Of a stretch of DNA of 64,000 bases, positions 40,970 to 63,436 are shown piece after piece; the stretch's first letter is position 1; every line of letters starts with the position of its first letter. The stretch is taken from assembly GCA_004352715.1 (NCBI GenBank), contig SCFE01000005.1, positions 3,816,122-3,880,121 of the forward strand, read 5' to 3'. The notes beneath the pieces were generated by a model, which was not told where the DNA came from, searched no databases, and saw nothing but the letters and a program-made list of their open reading frames with translations. The translations under genes were made by a program, and so were the position numbers. Source of the stretch: Hofstenia miamia (Eukaryota > Xenacoelomorpha > Acoela).

Positions 40970-42103
40970 ACTTATTATTATAATGGCGCTGAATACAACA
41001 AATATTATAATGGCGCTTAATATTTTTGCCTGATTATTATAATGACCTTAATAAGAACATGCAGATATATTTCGACTTACAAAGTCATCGTCAGTTTTAC
41101 AAATTATTCCCTCTAAATTTACTAGATTTTATAATACTTATTTTTTAAATTTTAAAAAATGGCAAGTTTAATTTATAAATATAGTCTTCTTTTGTGTTTA
41201 AACTTGGTTGCAAGGATTTTATAAAAATACTCTCAATAATTTTTAAATTACTTGATCTTGATGTCTGATGTAATGTTTGTTTCAAAATTTAGCCCGCACT
41301 TAATTAGATGATTCGATATATTAGAACTGGTTTCATGTACTTAATCAAACAATTTCGTACTAGTCTGAGTTAAATAAATTCAAAAATTTTGTTTAGATGT
41401 AAAATGTAATTGAGAAGGGAATAAAAGTGGTCCGAAGTCGCTAAGAGCATTATTAACTGCACAATTTACGTTTTATTAAGGCCATTTCCTTAAAATATTT
41501 TTATTAGGGCTATGGCATTGCGAAAATGCTGATTGTGCTACGAATAATGCTCAGATCGACTTCGGACTACTTATTATCTTTTAAACTATTAAACATCTGA
41601 GAATTCCTTTTTAAGTTGCTTTAAGCGGACCCAAGAGCTGATTTTGCTAAACCTGCTGGGGAAATTATTACTTCAAGAACCAATCTAATTGTGGGAAAAA
41701 TTGTTCAAATGTGTAGATTGTTGTATGTCATAATCTAGTTTATCATTTAACAGTAAGATATCGTCATATTAAATACGAAATTACAATAAAATATTAAGCG
41801 CCCTTATAATAGACTCTTAGTTGTATTTAGCGCCATTAAAATAATTCACTTTCATTAGCATTCCACGCCCTTATAATAGTTCATTTTGCTAAAATTTGGA
41901 AGCCCTTTTCTCAAATTAATGCCCCTATATTGCTCAAATTTAAGGCACGATTGAACATTGCCTAGCAAAGATACACTGCAAGTTGCATTGAAATCGACTA
42001 AAAACTAAAGCCAAATGCAAAGGGAGTTGAATACTATGGAGAGGGTGCTGAATACAAGAAAATCCCCGAAAGTCAGTTATTCAGCGTCATAATAATAATA
42101 GTA
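40970..42103. mobile_element. Fold-back transposon with GGCGCT repeats
   Basis: The left end TTATTATTATAATGGCGCTG (from about 40972) is mirrored by TTATTATTATTATGACGCTG on the minus strand at 42103. Further TTATAATGGCGCT-like units lie at 41007 and, inverted, at 41800-41890. It has no coding content and contains a nested hairpin element (41426-41571). Superfamily unknown. Confidence 0.55.
41426..41571. mobile_element. 146-bp hairpin element (MITE-like)
   Basis: AGTGGTCCGAAGTCG at 41426 is mirrored by AGTAGTCCGAAGTCG on the minus strand from 41571. The arms are about 29 bases with few mismatches and end in GAGCATTATT. A second inner pair GCACAAT/ATTGTGC extends the fold. Confidence 0.7.
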
Positions 42104-42432
42104 ATAATTTATTTTAAACTTTGTAAATTACAAACTTATTAAGGTTTAAGATAAATTTTGTTTTTCTATATTTCCACGTACTGTTAGTTGCAAAATGATT
42201 TTACTTACTTACAAACTATTTGATTAACCCAATAAATTTTTTTCTTTGGTGATAATTCCATTTTAATTTTTTTCTAGAATCAACTAAACAGTTTCTTCTT
42301 TAATTTCAGGCAATAATTTAATCCATAAATCTATACAGTAATTGAAATAAAACAAATCTTCATGATTCTTTTTGTAAATTCAATTTTCCTAACATTATTT
42401 GTACTGGTAAAAAATATTTGCCCAGAAATATT
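42104..42432. other. AT-rich, unassigned
   Basis: Nothing recognised. Confidence 0.4.
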
Positions 42433-44345
42433 CTTAGGGTGCATTCACACAGAAAGATTGCGCTTGCTAGAGCGAGTTTTTGGCATTCACACAGAAAGCG
42501 AGTATGTGCTAGCTTTAAATTTTGGGTATTCACACAGAGAGATTGCAAAATTTTCTAGCAATGCATTAAAGCCAGGCTTTCACACAGCGCGATTGTGCGA
42601 GCTTGGGACTGCTAGCGATATAAATAGTTGAGCTATTGTTAGAGCATTCACACAAAGATTTATCGCAATCGCGATATTTTCTAACACATGTTTAAAGATA
42701 GTTTTATTCACACAGAAAGCGCGCGATTGTAAATTTGATTTTAAACATGGTAAATATTTTCGGCTTTCATATCCCCAAATTACATATTATTTTGTACCAA
42801 AAACTTATTAAGCAATTTCTTCAAATATTTAAATACTACTACATGTAGTTTTATACTGCTGCATGGTTCTAATATTATGGTCTTATAAATTAACTTAATC
42901 TATACGGAATGAACTTTTTGGTTAATGGTAATATTATGTTTAAATTGAAAATATGAAATGTAACATCCCTGAATATTTTAAATTCATTAAAAAAATTTCA
43001 ATATTGAGTGCTTAAGTTAAATTTGATATGTATATGCACCCCGAATATCTTTTTGCAGATGCTATTTTCTAGTTTTTTAAGTTTAATCAATATATTCAGT
43101 GGCGTACGCAAAGGGGGGACATGGTGGAATGTCTCCCCGTGAGGTATTCAAAAGTGATTTTGACTGGCTAAATCAAAAAAATTTCCGTAACATGAAAAAT
43201 GTAAAATCTAAGGCCAAGTAATGCATTTTTTAGCGTCTCATTTCTAAAAATTTTTCGCGGGGTTTTAAGCCGCTTTTGGTCATAATTAAGATGTCCTCCC
43301 CATCAGAAAATCCTGCGTAAGCCCCTGTATAAATTTGCTGTAGTCAAAAGACTAGTTTTAATGGCATGCTAAAAATAATAATTTTACAAACAATCACATT
43401 TGGAAGGAAAACTGTCATTATAAATGCACAATATAATTAAATTAGTGGGCATTAAGATGGACGCAAACAAACTTCTCAAAACTGCTTTAGCGTGTTTTGT
43501 GAACTCGATCCATTATAGACCGCTGCTTCAAAGGCTGTTTCGATTACAAATAATTATCTAAAATTTTCTTTACAAATTGTAACGGGCAATTTGGGTTAAA
43601 TGCTTAGTTAATTCTCTACACATGCAATTGTTTATGAATGATCAAATAACTACATATTCAAACCACTTTGGTGATGTCGTAATTTCGCCAAAATGTTTTC
43701 CTGTCAACCACACTTCATATGTAATTATAGCTGTCTACTTGGTAATAGATGCATATATGTATATGTAATGTTTCATCATTATGCAGTAATTTAATATATT
43801 TCTAGCAAATTTGCTAAATGAAATGTTTATACACATGCACCTATAGTGCACAAACAAATTTTAATGATTTTTTGATAAAAGAAAATATAAATTAACTTTG
43901 TAGTTGTATAGATGAATCATTGAAAAAATTTCGCGAGCATCAAAAAAATTTTGAGAAAATAATGCTAGGTAAATAAAGTCTACATACATTGTAAATTGCG
44001 TTGAATAATATGAATGATATGTAAATGTATCCTATTGAATTGAGTAATTTCATACAAGTATCTAATAAACAAATCGAATAAGCATATAAAAATCCCTTAC
44101 AGAAAATTATTTTAACGCCAGTTGTTAATTTAGTATTTAATTCAATAGTAAATAACTACATGTTCAACATTATATAAGCTGATTAGCTCTAATTAATGAA
44201 AATATAACTATATATTCGCTGAGAAATATAAATTTTCCCGGTGAATACAATTACAAGCTCGCGTTCTGTGTGAATTCAACTATCTGAAAACATGTTTAAA
44301 TTACAAGCGCGATATCGCAAGCTCTTTGTGTAAATGCACCTTTAG
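42433..44345. mobile_element. Nonautonomous element with repeated TTCACACA motifs
   Basis: The left end TTAGGGTGCATTCACACAGA (42434) is mirrored by CTAAAGGTGCATTTACACAA on the minus strand from 44345. Inside the left end the unit CATTCACACAGAAAG recurs about six times between 42441 and 42720, and inverted GTGTGAAT units lie near the right end. Such subterminal repeats are usual binding sites of hAT-type transposases. There is no coding frame. A smaller element is nested at 43097-43328. Confidence 0.65.
43097..43328. mobile_element. 232-bp MITE, GCGTACGCA family
   Basis: CAGTGGCGTACGCAAAGGGG at the left is mirrored by CAGGGGCTTACGCAGGAT on the minus strand from 43328. The flanking octamers AATATATT and TATAAATT agree at six of eight positions, which would suit a hAT-type 8-bp duplication. 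Confidence 0.6.
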
Positions 44346-45797
44346 TGTACTCAAATACCCCACTCGATGGTAATAAGATCACAAATTATTTATTTAGGTT
44401 TGCAGACAAGGCAAGGTTGAGAATTATCAATTTCTTGTAAATTTGGCAAAGTACCGACTAAATAATTACTTCGTTGAACAATATAATCCTCAGTACTATT
44501 CATTAAAAATGTATATTGGTAGCAGAAATAATTTGCAAACTAACTGACTTTATTTCTAGTCAATACACTTGGTAAAAACACACTAACATTATAAACTAAT
44601 TCTTTTTCAACGGCATCATGGATTTTAACTCCGAAAGTAATTGACAATTCATTTACAACTAAATATGTACAAAGGACCGCAATATTACTAACGTACAAAT
44701 GTAAAAATGATTGAAAATAGAGTAAATATTTCAAACTCTTTCTACTAGTCAAATAGCTCACTCAAATATTAGACTTTTATAAGAAATACACTTATAAGTA
44801 TACACTTTTTAAAAAACGAAAGCAAAATTAAATTTTAAATATCAATCTTTGAATTTAATAAAAGACCACGTCAATTAAACTATATCTACATATTAAGTAA
44901 TTTATTAGAATATCATTATAGAATTAAATGTATTAAGACACTGAAATATGTGATGAATGGATGACATTGAAATTTAACTAACTTCCATCACCAATTTTCA
45001 GTGGTGAATGGATCAATGAATTTTTGAAAATCTTTACTAAATTTACACATTTGCAATTAAATTTACAGATAACAAATTCTTTGAAGTTCAATGTGACTTT
45101 CCAACTGATAGGAATACCTAAACACAAAAATTAATGCCCTCACTCACAAATGAGTGCCAGGAAAAGAACAAATGTAGGCGAAATTACTACAGTTGAGCAA
45201 TTAGCGGACACTAAACAATTCGGAATTGCATCGCCGATTAATAAGGAATAAAAGATGGAATTGTAAAAACATTGTTTTTAATCAGACGAATCGTCACCAC
45301 TAGTAATTTTATGTATTTACAAGAAAATAATACTAGAATTTTCGTAACAGCTGAATAATATCTCTAACATATGAAAAAGGATAAATTCTTCATGGTGAGC
45401 GATAACAGCATAACGCGAAGTGTTTTTTCCTATTGAACAAACAACTCCAAATTAAGAGCATATTCAACAATAAAAACCCTGTTATTAAAGGTTGGCAGTA
45501 TTGCATTTTTAGGTACGGGATATGAAGTCTCAAAATGATACATTTGGCAGAAGAAATTAATCACATGCCTATGGGGCAAGCTTCTGAACCTCTTCGTAAG
45601 AAATTAAATCTACGACAGCAAACTTGCCAAAACACCGTTACACGGCAATTAATGAACCTAATCAATTGTGCGGTATTTCACAGAAGTGTTGGTAATCAAA
45701 CACCTGTATTTTTATGTATATTTACTAAAAAATCCATTTTTGAGCAATTGAAACGAAGAAAATTACATACTTACTTTTTAAAAAATAATATTAATCG
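44346..45797. other. Downstream of PI4KB, AT-rich
   Basis: Presumed 3' untranslated and intergenic sequence. Minus-strand AATAAA candidates occur near 44546 and 44897, but I cannot choose a polyadenylation site. Small frames here are shadows. Confidence 0.4.
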
Positions 45798-56219
<10,422 letters not shown>

Positions 56220-56247
56220 CTACAATAAAACCAGGCATAAATTACAG

Positions 56248-56249
<2 letters not shown>

Positions 56250-56284
<35 letters not shown>
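56250..56284. repeat. (TA)n microsatellite
   Basis: Pure TA run just upstream of the first visible PI4KB exon. Confidence 0.95.
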
Positions 56285-56286
<2 letters not shown>

Positions 56287-56289
56287 CTT

Positions 56290-56515
56290 TTAAGGGCTCG
56301 CACTCAACTATCTGTAAACATGTTTTAGAAAATATCCCCGCGCCTTGGTGTGAGACTTTCTTATTAATTCAACTTTTTAAATCTCTAGATAACCCAATCG
56401 CGCTGTGTGAACATCCAAGATGAAACTAGCACAAAAGCTAATTTTCTGTGCGAAGACCAAAAGCTCGATATAGCAAACACAATATTTCTGTGGTAACGTA
56501 TTCTTAGGGCTTTAG
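56290..56515. mobile_element. Partial copy of the TTCACACA element
   Basis: AACTATCTGTAAACATGTTT followed by TAGAAAATATC matches the inverted left end of the 42433 element, and GCGCTGTGTGAACATC carries the same core motif. It ends near TTAGGGC at 56505-56512. A second, decayed family member. Confidence 0.55.
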
Positions 56516-57081
56516 CTAACCATACAAGTGGCCTATTCACTTAGATATCCACTAAAACTATTTTTAAAACACAGGTTGATACTATACAATGATAATTTCC
56601 ATGCCCTTAACATCCATAGAAAGTATAAAAAAACATTTTAAAATTCTATGAATTATATAAAATAATAAACAAGTAGTGCACATTTAAAGATGAAGTTAGG
56701 GAAAATGTGAACGTACCTGCATTGAATTTTCCAGTAACTTCAGGAACCATGACGAATTCCGAACTTGAACTAAATAATGATTTTATAATTAAAAGATTTG
56801 CTCGTATGTGGCCATCTTTGCTTAGTGTGACAACAGTACTTCAAACAAGTATAAATGATGATGGTAAGACATTACTGCGGTTTGGGACAATTCAAAATGT
56901 TGTGAGGTATTTTTAGAATCGTTCACTATAATTTCAGAATTCAACTTACTAGTTGAGAAAGCATAAAATTATTTATTCAAAGGTAAATGTTTGAAGAGCC
57001 TATGAAGCTGAAACAAAATGAGATAGAACCAGTATAACATATAAAGAGAAATGTAAATTATTATTCAGACAATCAGGTAAC
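56516..57081. other. Unassigned
   Basis: A 69-codon plus-strand frame at 56707-56916 has no recognised domain. The missing PI4KB 5' exons could lie here or further right, but I cannot identify them. Confidence 0.3.
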
Positions 57082-57197
57082 TTTGAGTGAATTTTTTTTT
57101 AAAATACTTAGTGATAACAGAGTTGCACGCGATCTTAATTGAGATTGGGAGTATTTGTCTGCAAGAACCCAATTTTTAAAATTGTTGGTTAAGCGAT
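57082..57197. repeat. 116-bp segment repeated across a 21-N gap
   Basis: Identical to 57219-57334. Unmerged contig overlap. Confidence 0.9.
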
Positions 57198-57334
57198 NNN
57201 NNNNNNNNNNNNNNNNNNTTTGAGTGAATTTTTTTTTAAAATACTTAGTGATAACAGAGTTGCACGCGATCTTAATTGAGATTGGGAGTATTTGTCTGCA
57301 AGAACCCAATTTTTAAAATTGTTGGTTAAGCGAT

Positions 57335-57807
57335 GAGTTCATAGGGAGTTGGACAGAACGAAGATGCATTATTGAATTTTCAGATAGGTACTCTGATTCA
57401 ACTCCTATTGGCATTTTTCTGGGGCGCATTAAGAGACCAAGACAAAGCAAAGATAAAAATGTGCCTCATGTTTTTGATTAATATAAATTTTGCCATCAAA
57501 TAAGAAGGTACTCGGTAGTCGTAAATTGACATAGTTCAAGAAGTATTTGGTACTCGTACCTGCAAACAAAGTACTCGACCTAACACTGATTTTTGTCACC
57601 CTGTTTATAGTCAAGAATCTAAATAGAAAAAATTGTCAAAGCAACTCAAGTCAATTAGATGCATTCATTCGATCGAATTAGAAAAGATAAGTGAATATAA
57701 ATTTCGTTGATTTAAGATCGCAAAATTAATTAATACTTAAAACATTGAGATAAGAAATTTAGCATACATATGAATAAAAAGGGTTTCAGACAGACAATAA
57801 TAACATA
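57335..57807. other. AT-rich, unassigned
   Basis: No feature recognised. Confidence 0.4.
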
Positions 57808-59399
57808 CAATCACGTGCAAAAATATTGGGTAAGTTAAGAAATATTATTTTTGTTTCTAAACGAATTTTACTAGGTGTCGTATGACGCTATACATGTATA
57901 TTGTATTCAGTAAAATATAATATTCAATTAAATTTTGTATTTTTACAATTCAATATTAATTTTATACAGAATATTAATAAATCCGAAATTATGTACTCCT
58001 TGTGTTGTGAACAATTAAAATTTAGATATACACATTTATAGAACTAAAATGTATTATCTATATTATTACAATAAAGATAAGTTTATAAATGTGATAATTT
58101 CGTAGCATTTTTTCCATTTTTGATAACGTCTGCAATCCTGTTAGTCATACTGAGGGCTACATGCTTACAGACTTCCTTTGTAATCTCAATGCACCACAAT
58201 TTCACAATTTCATGACGAATTGTGTCCATGTTGTTAAAATGCTTACCAAACAACTGCTGCTTTATTATCATTCACTCGATTGGGTTCGGGTCTGGATTGT
58301 TTTCTGGTCAATCAAGTACTTGGATGGAATTGCTGGCAAAACACTGAAGGGCTCTCGTTGATACACGACATGGTGCTTTATCCTGTTGGAATGTTGTACA
58401 TCCAGCAAATGTTTTTGATATTTTGAGTTTTTCATCCAGAATGCTCATGTACTTGTATGTGTTCACCTTAGCATCCTTCTCCAGAAAGCTCAATGAACCA
58501 CGTCCCTGATAGCTAAAGCAGCTATACACCATAATGGTAGGAGCAGTGTATCCCATTAATATTATTTTAAATGTTAAATTGAAACTTAATTCTGATTCTG
58601 AAGAAAATATATTTTTCTCACCATTTAAATTCTTATAAAAGAATCAATTTCTCTTTAATGTATTGAGAAAATCTTTTCTATTGTTTTATAGAAAACACCG
58701 CATGCTGGGAAGGATAAACCCACAACCATTTTGATTACTGTAAATATACTCAAAAGTTATCATTTTCACATAAATTTTAAACAATTCTTCCAATTCCTGT
58801 TGGTACGTTTAAAATTCCTGTTATTTGCTTTTCTTGCTTCGGCTTGCAAAAATCGCATTCAAAACATCTCCAGTTAATGGGGCTTCTTTTTGCATAGCAC
58901 TAATGACTACTAAACAGGGATTGAAGTTTTCAAAATATTCCAGACATTTTTTATTTTATTATTGTTCTTTTGCTTTTTTCAGGATTCAAAAACGTGTTGA
59001 AATTTGTGGCAATAGTTCGAATTAACTGTGTTGAATTTAGTCGGAGGGCAATAAATAGGCCACGCTACTGCTGACTTAGTTTACGTCGTTTCGGCATGTT
59101 GAAAATTATATAAAACAGTACAGCACATCGATATATACAAAAAAGCAAAGCAACTAAACAAGAATTGTGAAGAGTCTACTTGATTACAAAGAACGTGATG
59201 AGTGGAATAAGATTTGATAAGACTGCGTTGTAGATATTCTTCCTCAAACAATCATTTCTCATTTGTGACAAATAACACATCAACGGACATAATCCTCTCT
59301 TGAATTAATCACACTTGGAATGGATAAAGCAAATTTATGTCAAATTAAAATTCAAGACTGAAAATCATGCGCTGACCTAATACTTTTACACGTGACTGT
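57808..59399 (-). mobile_element. Tc1-like transposon relic
   Basis: The left end CAATCACGTGCAAAAATATT is mirrored by CAGTCACGTGTAAAAGTATT on the minus strand from 59399; TA precedes the left end. The length of 1.6 kb is normal for Tc1. On the minus strand the transposase starts MPKRRKLSQQ near 59098. Later come VYSCFSYQGRGSLSFLEKD, FQQDKAPCRVSTRAL with the second catalytic D, and ENNPDPNPIE with the third acidic residue. Several stops occur (for example in the VLD-W-PENN position), so it is dead. Confidence 0.8.
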
Positions 59400-60449
59400 C
59401 GGTACGTACCAATCGTACCAAGCGTCGTCATTCATTTCACTTGGAGTCCACTTCTTAAATATTTGAATTTATCTACCAACTGCACTAAAACAATGCTTGA
59501 AAAATGTAAGGATTCTCTTGTATTTAATAAACAACAATCATGTCAATATTATGCAAATCTGAAAGTCATAACATTTGAGAGAGTATCTAAAAATACTAAA
59601 TTTTATAATCAAGTCTAAAAGAGTGGCAAGTGAAACTCTAAATAATGTTGAAATATGGATATTTTGGTTCATATATGCACTAAAACACAATAATTATTTG
59701 AATTTCACTTATTTCAGCAATATTGAAGAGAAAAATATTTTTATAAAATGTGAAAAGCCTGCTAACGTCAATTGCTGGTAAATTATTGTCCTATTACAGA
59801 TTTTTTGCACCTGCCAGTGATGGACATGTGTCTAGCAAACCAAAAAATTTAAAGGGGCAATGTTTGCACTAAATTTTCACCAGATGTCCATCTGCATGTT
59901 GTACAAATATGTTACTCATGCGTATACTTAAAAAATGGAATTCATTTATTATTTCAGAATACTTTCAAATCTTGATTTAATTAGCTTTGAATTAGAATAT
60001 TTAAAAACAAGAATAATTTATTCGTATTTTGAAAACTGTCCGCTTACACATTAATTTCTTGTCAATATTGCTTTACTCTTACATGTTATTTTCGGTATTA
60101 GTTTACTAATCGAAAAAATTAAGCAAGACTGATTCAATTTATGAAGATTTTCTGATGAAATAAAAATAGTGCAGGACAAAAATTTTAGACCAATGAGAAT
60201 AAAAACTCTTTCTAGATTTACAATTGACTTGCTAATAACATGTCATAAACAATGTAAAAATAAATGTGTCATGTTCATGTGTAAATTCACCCCCAAAGAG
60301 TTTTAAACAATATATTATTTCATATTTTTCATGGGAGTTACAAATAATGGATTTTCTGTTGACCAATAGCTTTAGAAAAGCATTAAAAATGCAATTAATG
60401 TTTTGCACAAATACAAACAAATTTCAAATAAATATTTTATTTTACAAAC
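59400..60449. other. AT-rich, unassigned
   Basis: Small frames only. No domain or inverted repeat recognised. Confidence 0.35.
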
Positions 60450-61300
60450 AAAACAAATCATATTTATTAATTTACTGAACATTACCATACCTGGGGTTAC
60501 TCTCTTTGGCTCTGATAACTTGCTGGGTGTGACTGGGCATTGCAATTGATCATTAGGTATCGAATTAAGCATATTTTCTGTAATCCTCTATAATTCTTCG
60601 TCATTGGCGGGCTCCTTAAATACACTCTTTCCTGCAAAATGTACCACAAAAACTCTATAATATTCAGATAGGAATTTGAAATAGCAAACTTTTGAAAATC
60701 TTTATTCTCTTCTTGGAATAGTCATTAGTGGCAGTGCATTGCGATATATGTTTTCAAAACCAAAATCCAATACCCGCTCATATTCGGTGCTGTTGTCAAC
60801 CGATTAGTTACATTTAATTAATTGCTCCTTATACAATGATCTTTGGACTAAAACTTCCTTGTCAGTGTTACATGATTAGTTATCAGTGACTGATTTTTTA
60901 GTTACAACTCGACCAAAAAGTTTGTTTCATCGCAAGTAATTTTTAATATTGGTTAGCGGCAAGGATTCGTTAATCTTTAAGTCTTCCTGCAACTGCCTTG
61001 TGTTTTCTTTGGGTTCTTTTTCGATTCAATCACCAATTTGCTTTTTGTATGTTTACTAATGATTTTTGGACGACGGAATTTGGAAGGATATTGATTCAAA
61101 ACTTTTTTATGCGTTAAATAATATGGTAATTGTAAACCGAACCTTTGGAAATTTTCGCCCTCTCAGCAACTTTACTTTCAGTGGATTCCTTTTGTAATGA
61201 AATGCAAATATTCGAACCTGTTCTGGAATTCGTGGAACCACAATGTTGCAAAAAATGGTTTTGAACTAATTTTAGTTACTTTCTTAAACATCAACGACAA
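60450..61300 (-). pseudogene. Second Tc1-like transposase relic, internally deleted
   Basis: The minus strand reads SLQKESTESKVAERAKISKG (helix-turn-helix region), RRPKIISKHTKSKLV, KNPKKTQGSCRKT and CDETNFLVEL (first catalytic D region). It then jumps to the C-terminal text FKEPANDEEL, MLNSIPNDQLQ and SMPSHTQQVIRAKESNPRYG-like residues across frames. The central part with the other catalytic residues is not seen. Confidence 0.6.
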
Positions 61301-63224
61301 AAATACAATTGAATCATCTTAGCCGATTATTAAATATTTATGTAAGAATGAAGTTTCTTTTTTGTAGGCTTAGAGTCTAAAATCTCAATATGTAAAACAA
61401 GATTTTAAAATAAATTTTTGTGAAATTAGAAAATTCCAAATATAAAAATTTTTCTATTGATATTGATTGGCACGAAGTTCTATTTTCCTTGATTGAGAAA
61501 AGTCATAATTCATTATAAATATTAAAATCTTAATTAAAAATGTTTATCTTAATATTTCGACATCAAGTTTATTTGGATTGGTTTGTTATTACAGATCTCA
61601 TAAGCATGCAGAGTTGGCATGCTTTAAACAGGACCTGTTTAAAACATGTTTTAAACAAGTGTTTCCTTGCAGTGTTTTCTAAGTGTTTTTGTTCAAATTT
61701 ATATAGGAAAGTTTGGAAATTAATTTTTGGGTTTCATCCATTCGTACCTTTATAACCGATTTTATACGGAAAAATAGCAAAACTCGTGTTTTGCTTACGT
61801 GTACTGAAACAAAAAATGAATGTTGATAAGTTTATCATAATTCAATGTTTGCTACTATATGCTACTATATATGTTTTTAGCTAAATTTCCATTCCTGGAG
61901 CTGGTTCTTTCTAAAAGAAAAACATTGATTTAAACGTTTAAAATGTTTTTTTTGTAAAAAAATATACTATTTGCCAACTCTGCTTGTATGTATTTATTTC
62001 AACACTCAATGATCTACAAATTTCGGTTATCCAAAGTTTAATTTAAGCAGTTTTGTTTTTCTTGTATTTGTGGTTTATGAAATAAATAAGTATTTTTCTT
62101 TCTGTGTTCAATTTCAGAGACATACTACTTCATATATGTGTTTAAGCTGATTTCACAAATTGTGTTGGGATTATTCCACATCTATTACTTACATCAATTA
62201 TCTCGATCTTGTTTACAAAATTCTGCGACATTGACATTCCCTATTTAAGAAAATGAAGAATTCCATCTTGCTAAAAGTCCCATTTAAGTTTTGTAATTTA
62301 CATTTAAGCTTGTGTAATGTATAATAGAAGTTTGGTAATTTACAAAATCCATACGTAATTTACAATTGAGGTTTTGTAATTTGCAGCTAGAAATTGTGCA
62401 AATAAGCGAATTGAAAAGGTGGCAAACATTTAAAACGAAATCATATTAAATGATGGTCTTGATTTAAAATTGAACACACCAGTATATAAACAGTAAAGAT
62501 GATAAAATTGAATGCTTACCCCGTAGACTTTCGTTTCGTAGGCATCAACTACAAAACGCTAAGCGTCCTCTCACTAACTTAGATTTCCTAGAAAAACAAT
62601 TGCAAACTCAATGATTCATCTAACTTAAACAATGCACTGAGTTTCTTTACATACTAATAAAATATTCGAAGAAATAGCGTTCGGAGATTGCGCAATCTTG
62701 CAACATTGACACTACAGTAGTTGTCATATCTATTTAACCAATCTCAAACCGAAATAGATTGTATGATTCCATTATCCTAGTATGTTCAGTGAAATGCAGT
62801 GGGGTAAGCAAAGGGGCAGAACAAAGCAAACCATCTCATGGAGATATCACACATTTACTCGCGAGCGCATACACACAGTTATCAATAGAGTCGCAATTTT
62901 ATGTGGTAAAATGGGTCAAATATGTAATAAAAAGTGTGTTCTATGTTGTTAAGATATGCGGCTAAAAACATAATTTCAAGATAAATATCACACTTTTTCA
63001 ATTTATAATAGGGCCCGGCGGGATACCGATATCGCGGTATCTTGCCTAAAAAATTTATCGCTATTTTTAAAGGCATGTGTACTATTTACAGAGTTGTAAG
63101 TGAACCGTGCCAAACGCAAGCCCGCGGGTCAATGTTTGTCAATTTAGAATATTTATGTCGAAGGTCTAAGGAAAAACTAGGAACTTATTATATTTGAAGA
63201 AGAAAGTCCTATTATGAAAGCATA
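61301..63224. other. Unassigned AT-rich stretch
   Basis: Includes the perfect 22-bp palindrome at 61636-61657, a cluster of TTTGTAATTTAC-like repeats near 62290-62390 and the element end at 62797. No gene recognised. Confidence 0.4.
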
Positions 63225-63260
63225 TCTTGCTGTAAATCTGTAGTGTGTGATGAAGAGTTA

Positions 63261-63291
<31 letters not shown>
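63225..63291 (+). repeat. 39-bp copy of the P-like fragment, then (TA)n
   Basis: 63225-63263 is identical to 38154-38192, part of the P/THAP9-like coding relic, and runs into a TA tract (63263-63291). The rest of the element is absent here. Confidence 0.8.
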
Positions 63292-63294
<3 letters not shown>

Positions 63295-63436
63295 TCTAAC
63301 ACAGTGTTAGGTTTACTAATCCGCCTTCCCGATTATTCCCGAAAATGCATTTCAAACTGAAGTAGAAACAGTAATTCAGGAATAAAGAGATAGGAAGCAA
63401 TAAATTTGAAATTGAAATAGGAAATAATTTAAACAT
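63292..63436. other. Unassigned
   Basis: Short stretch before the terminal gap. Nothing recognised. Confidence 0.4.
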
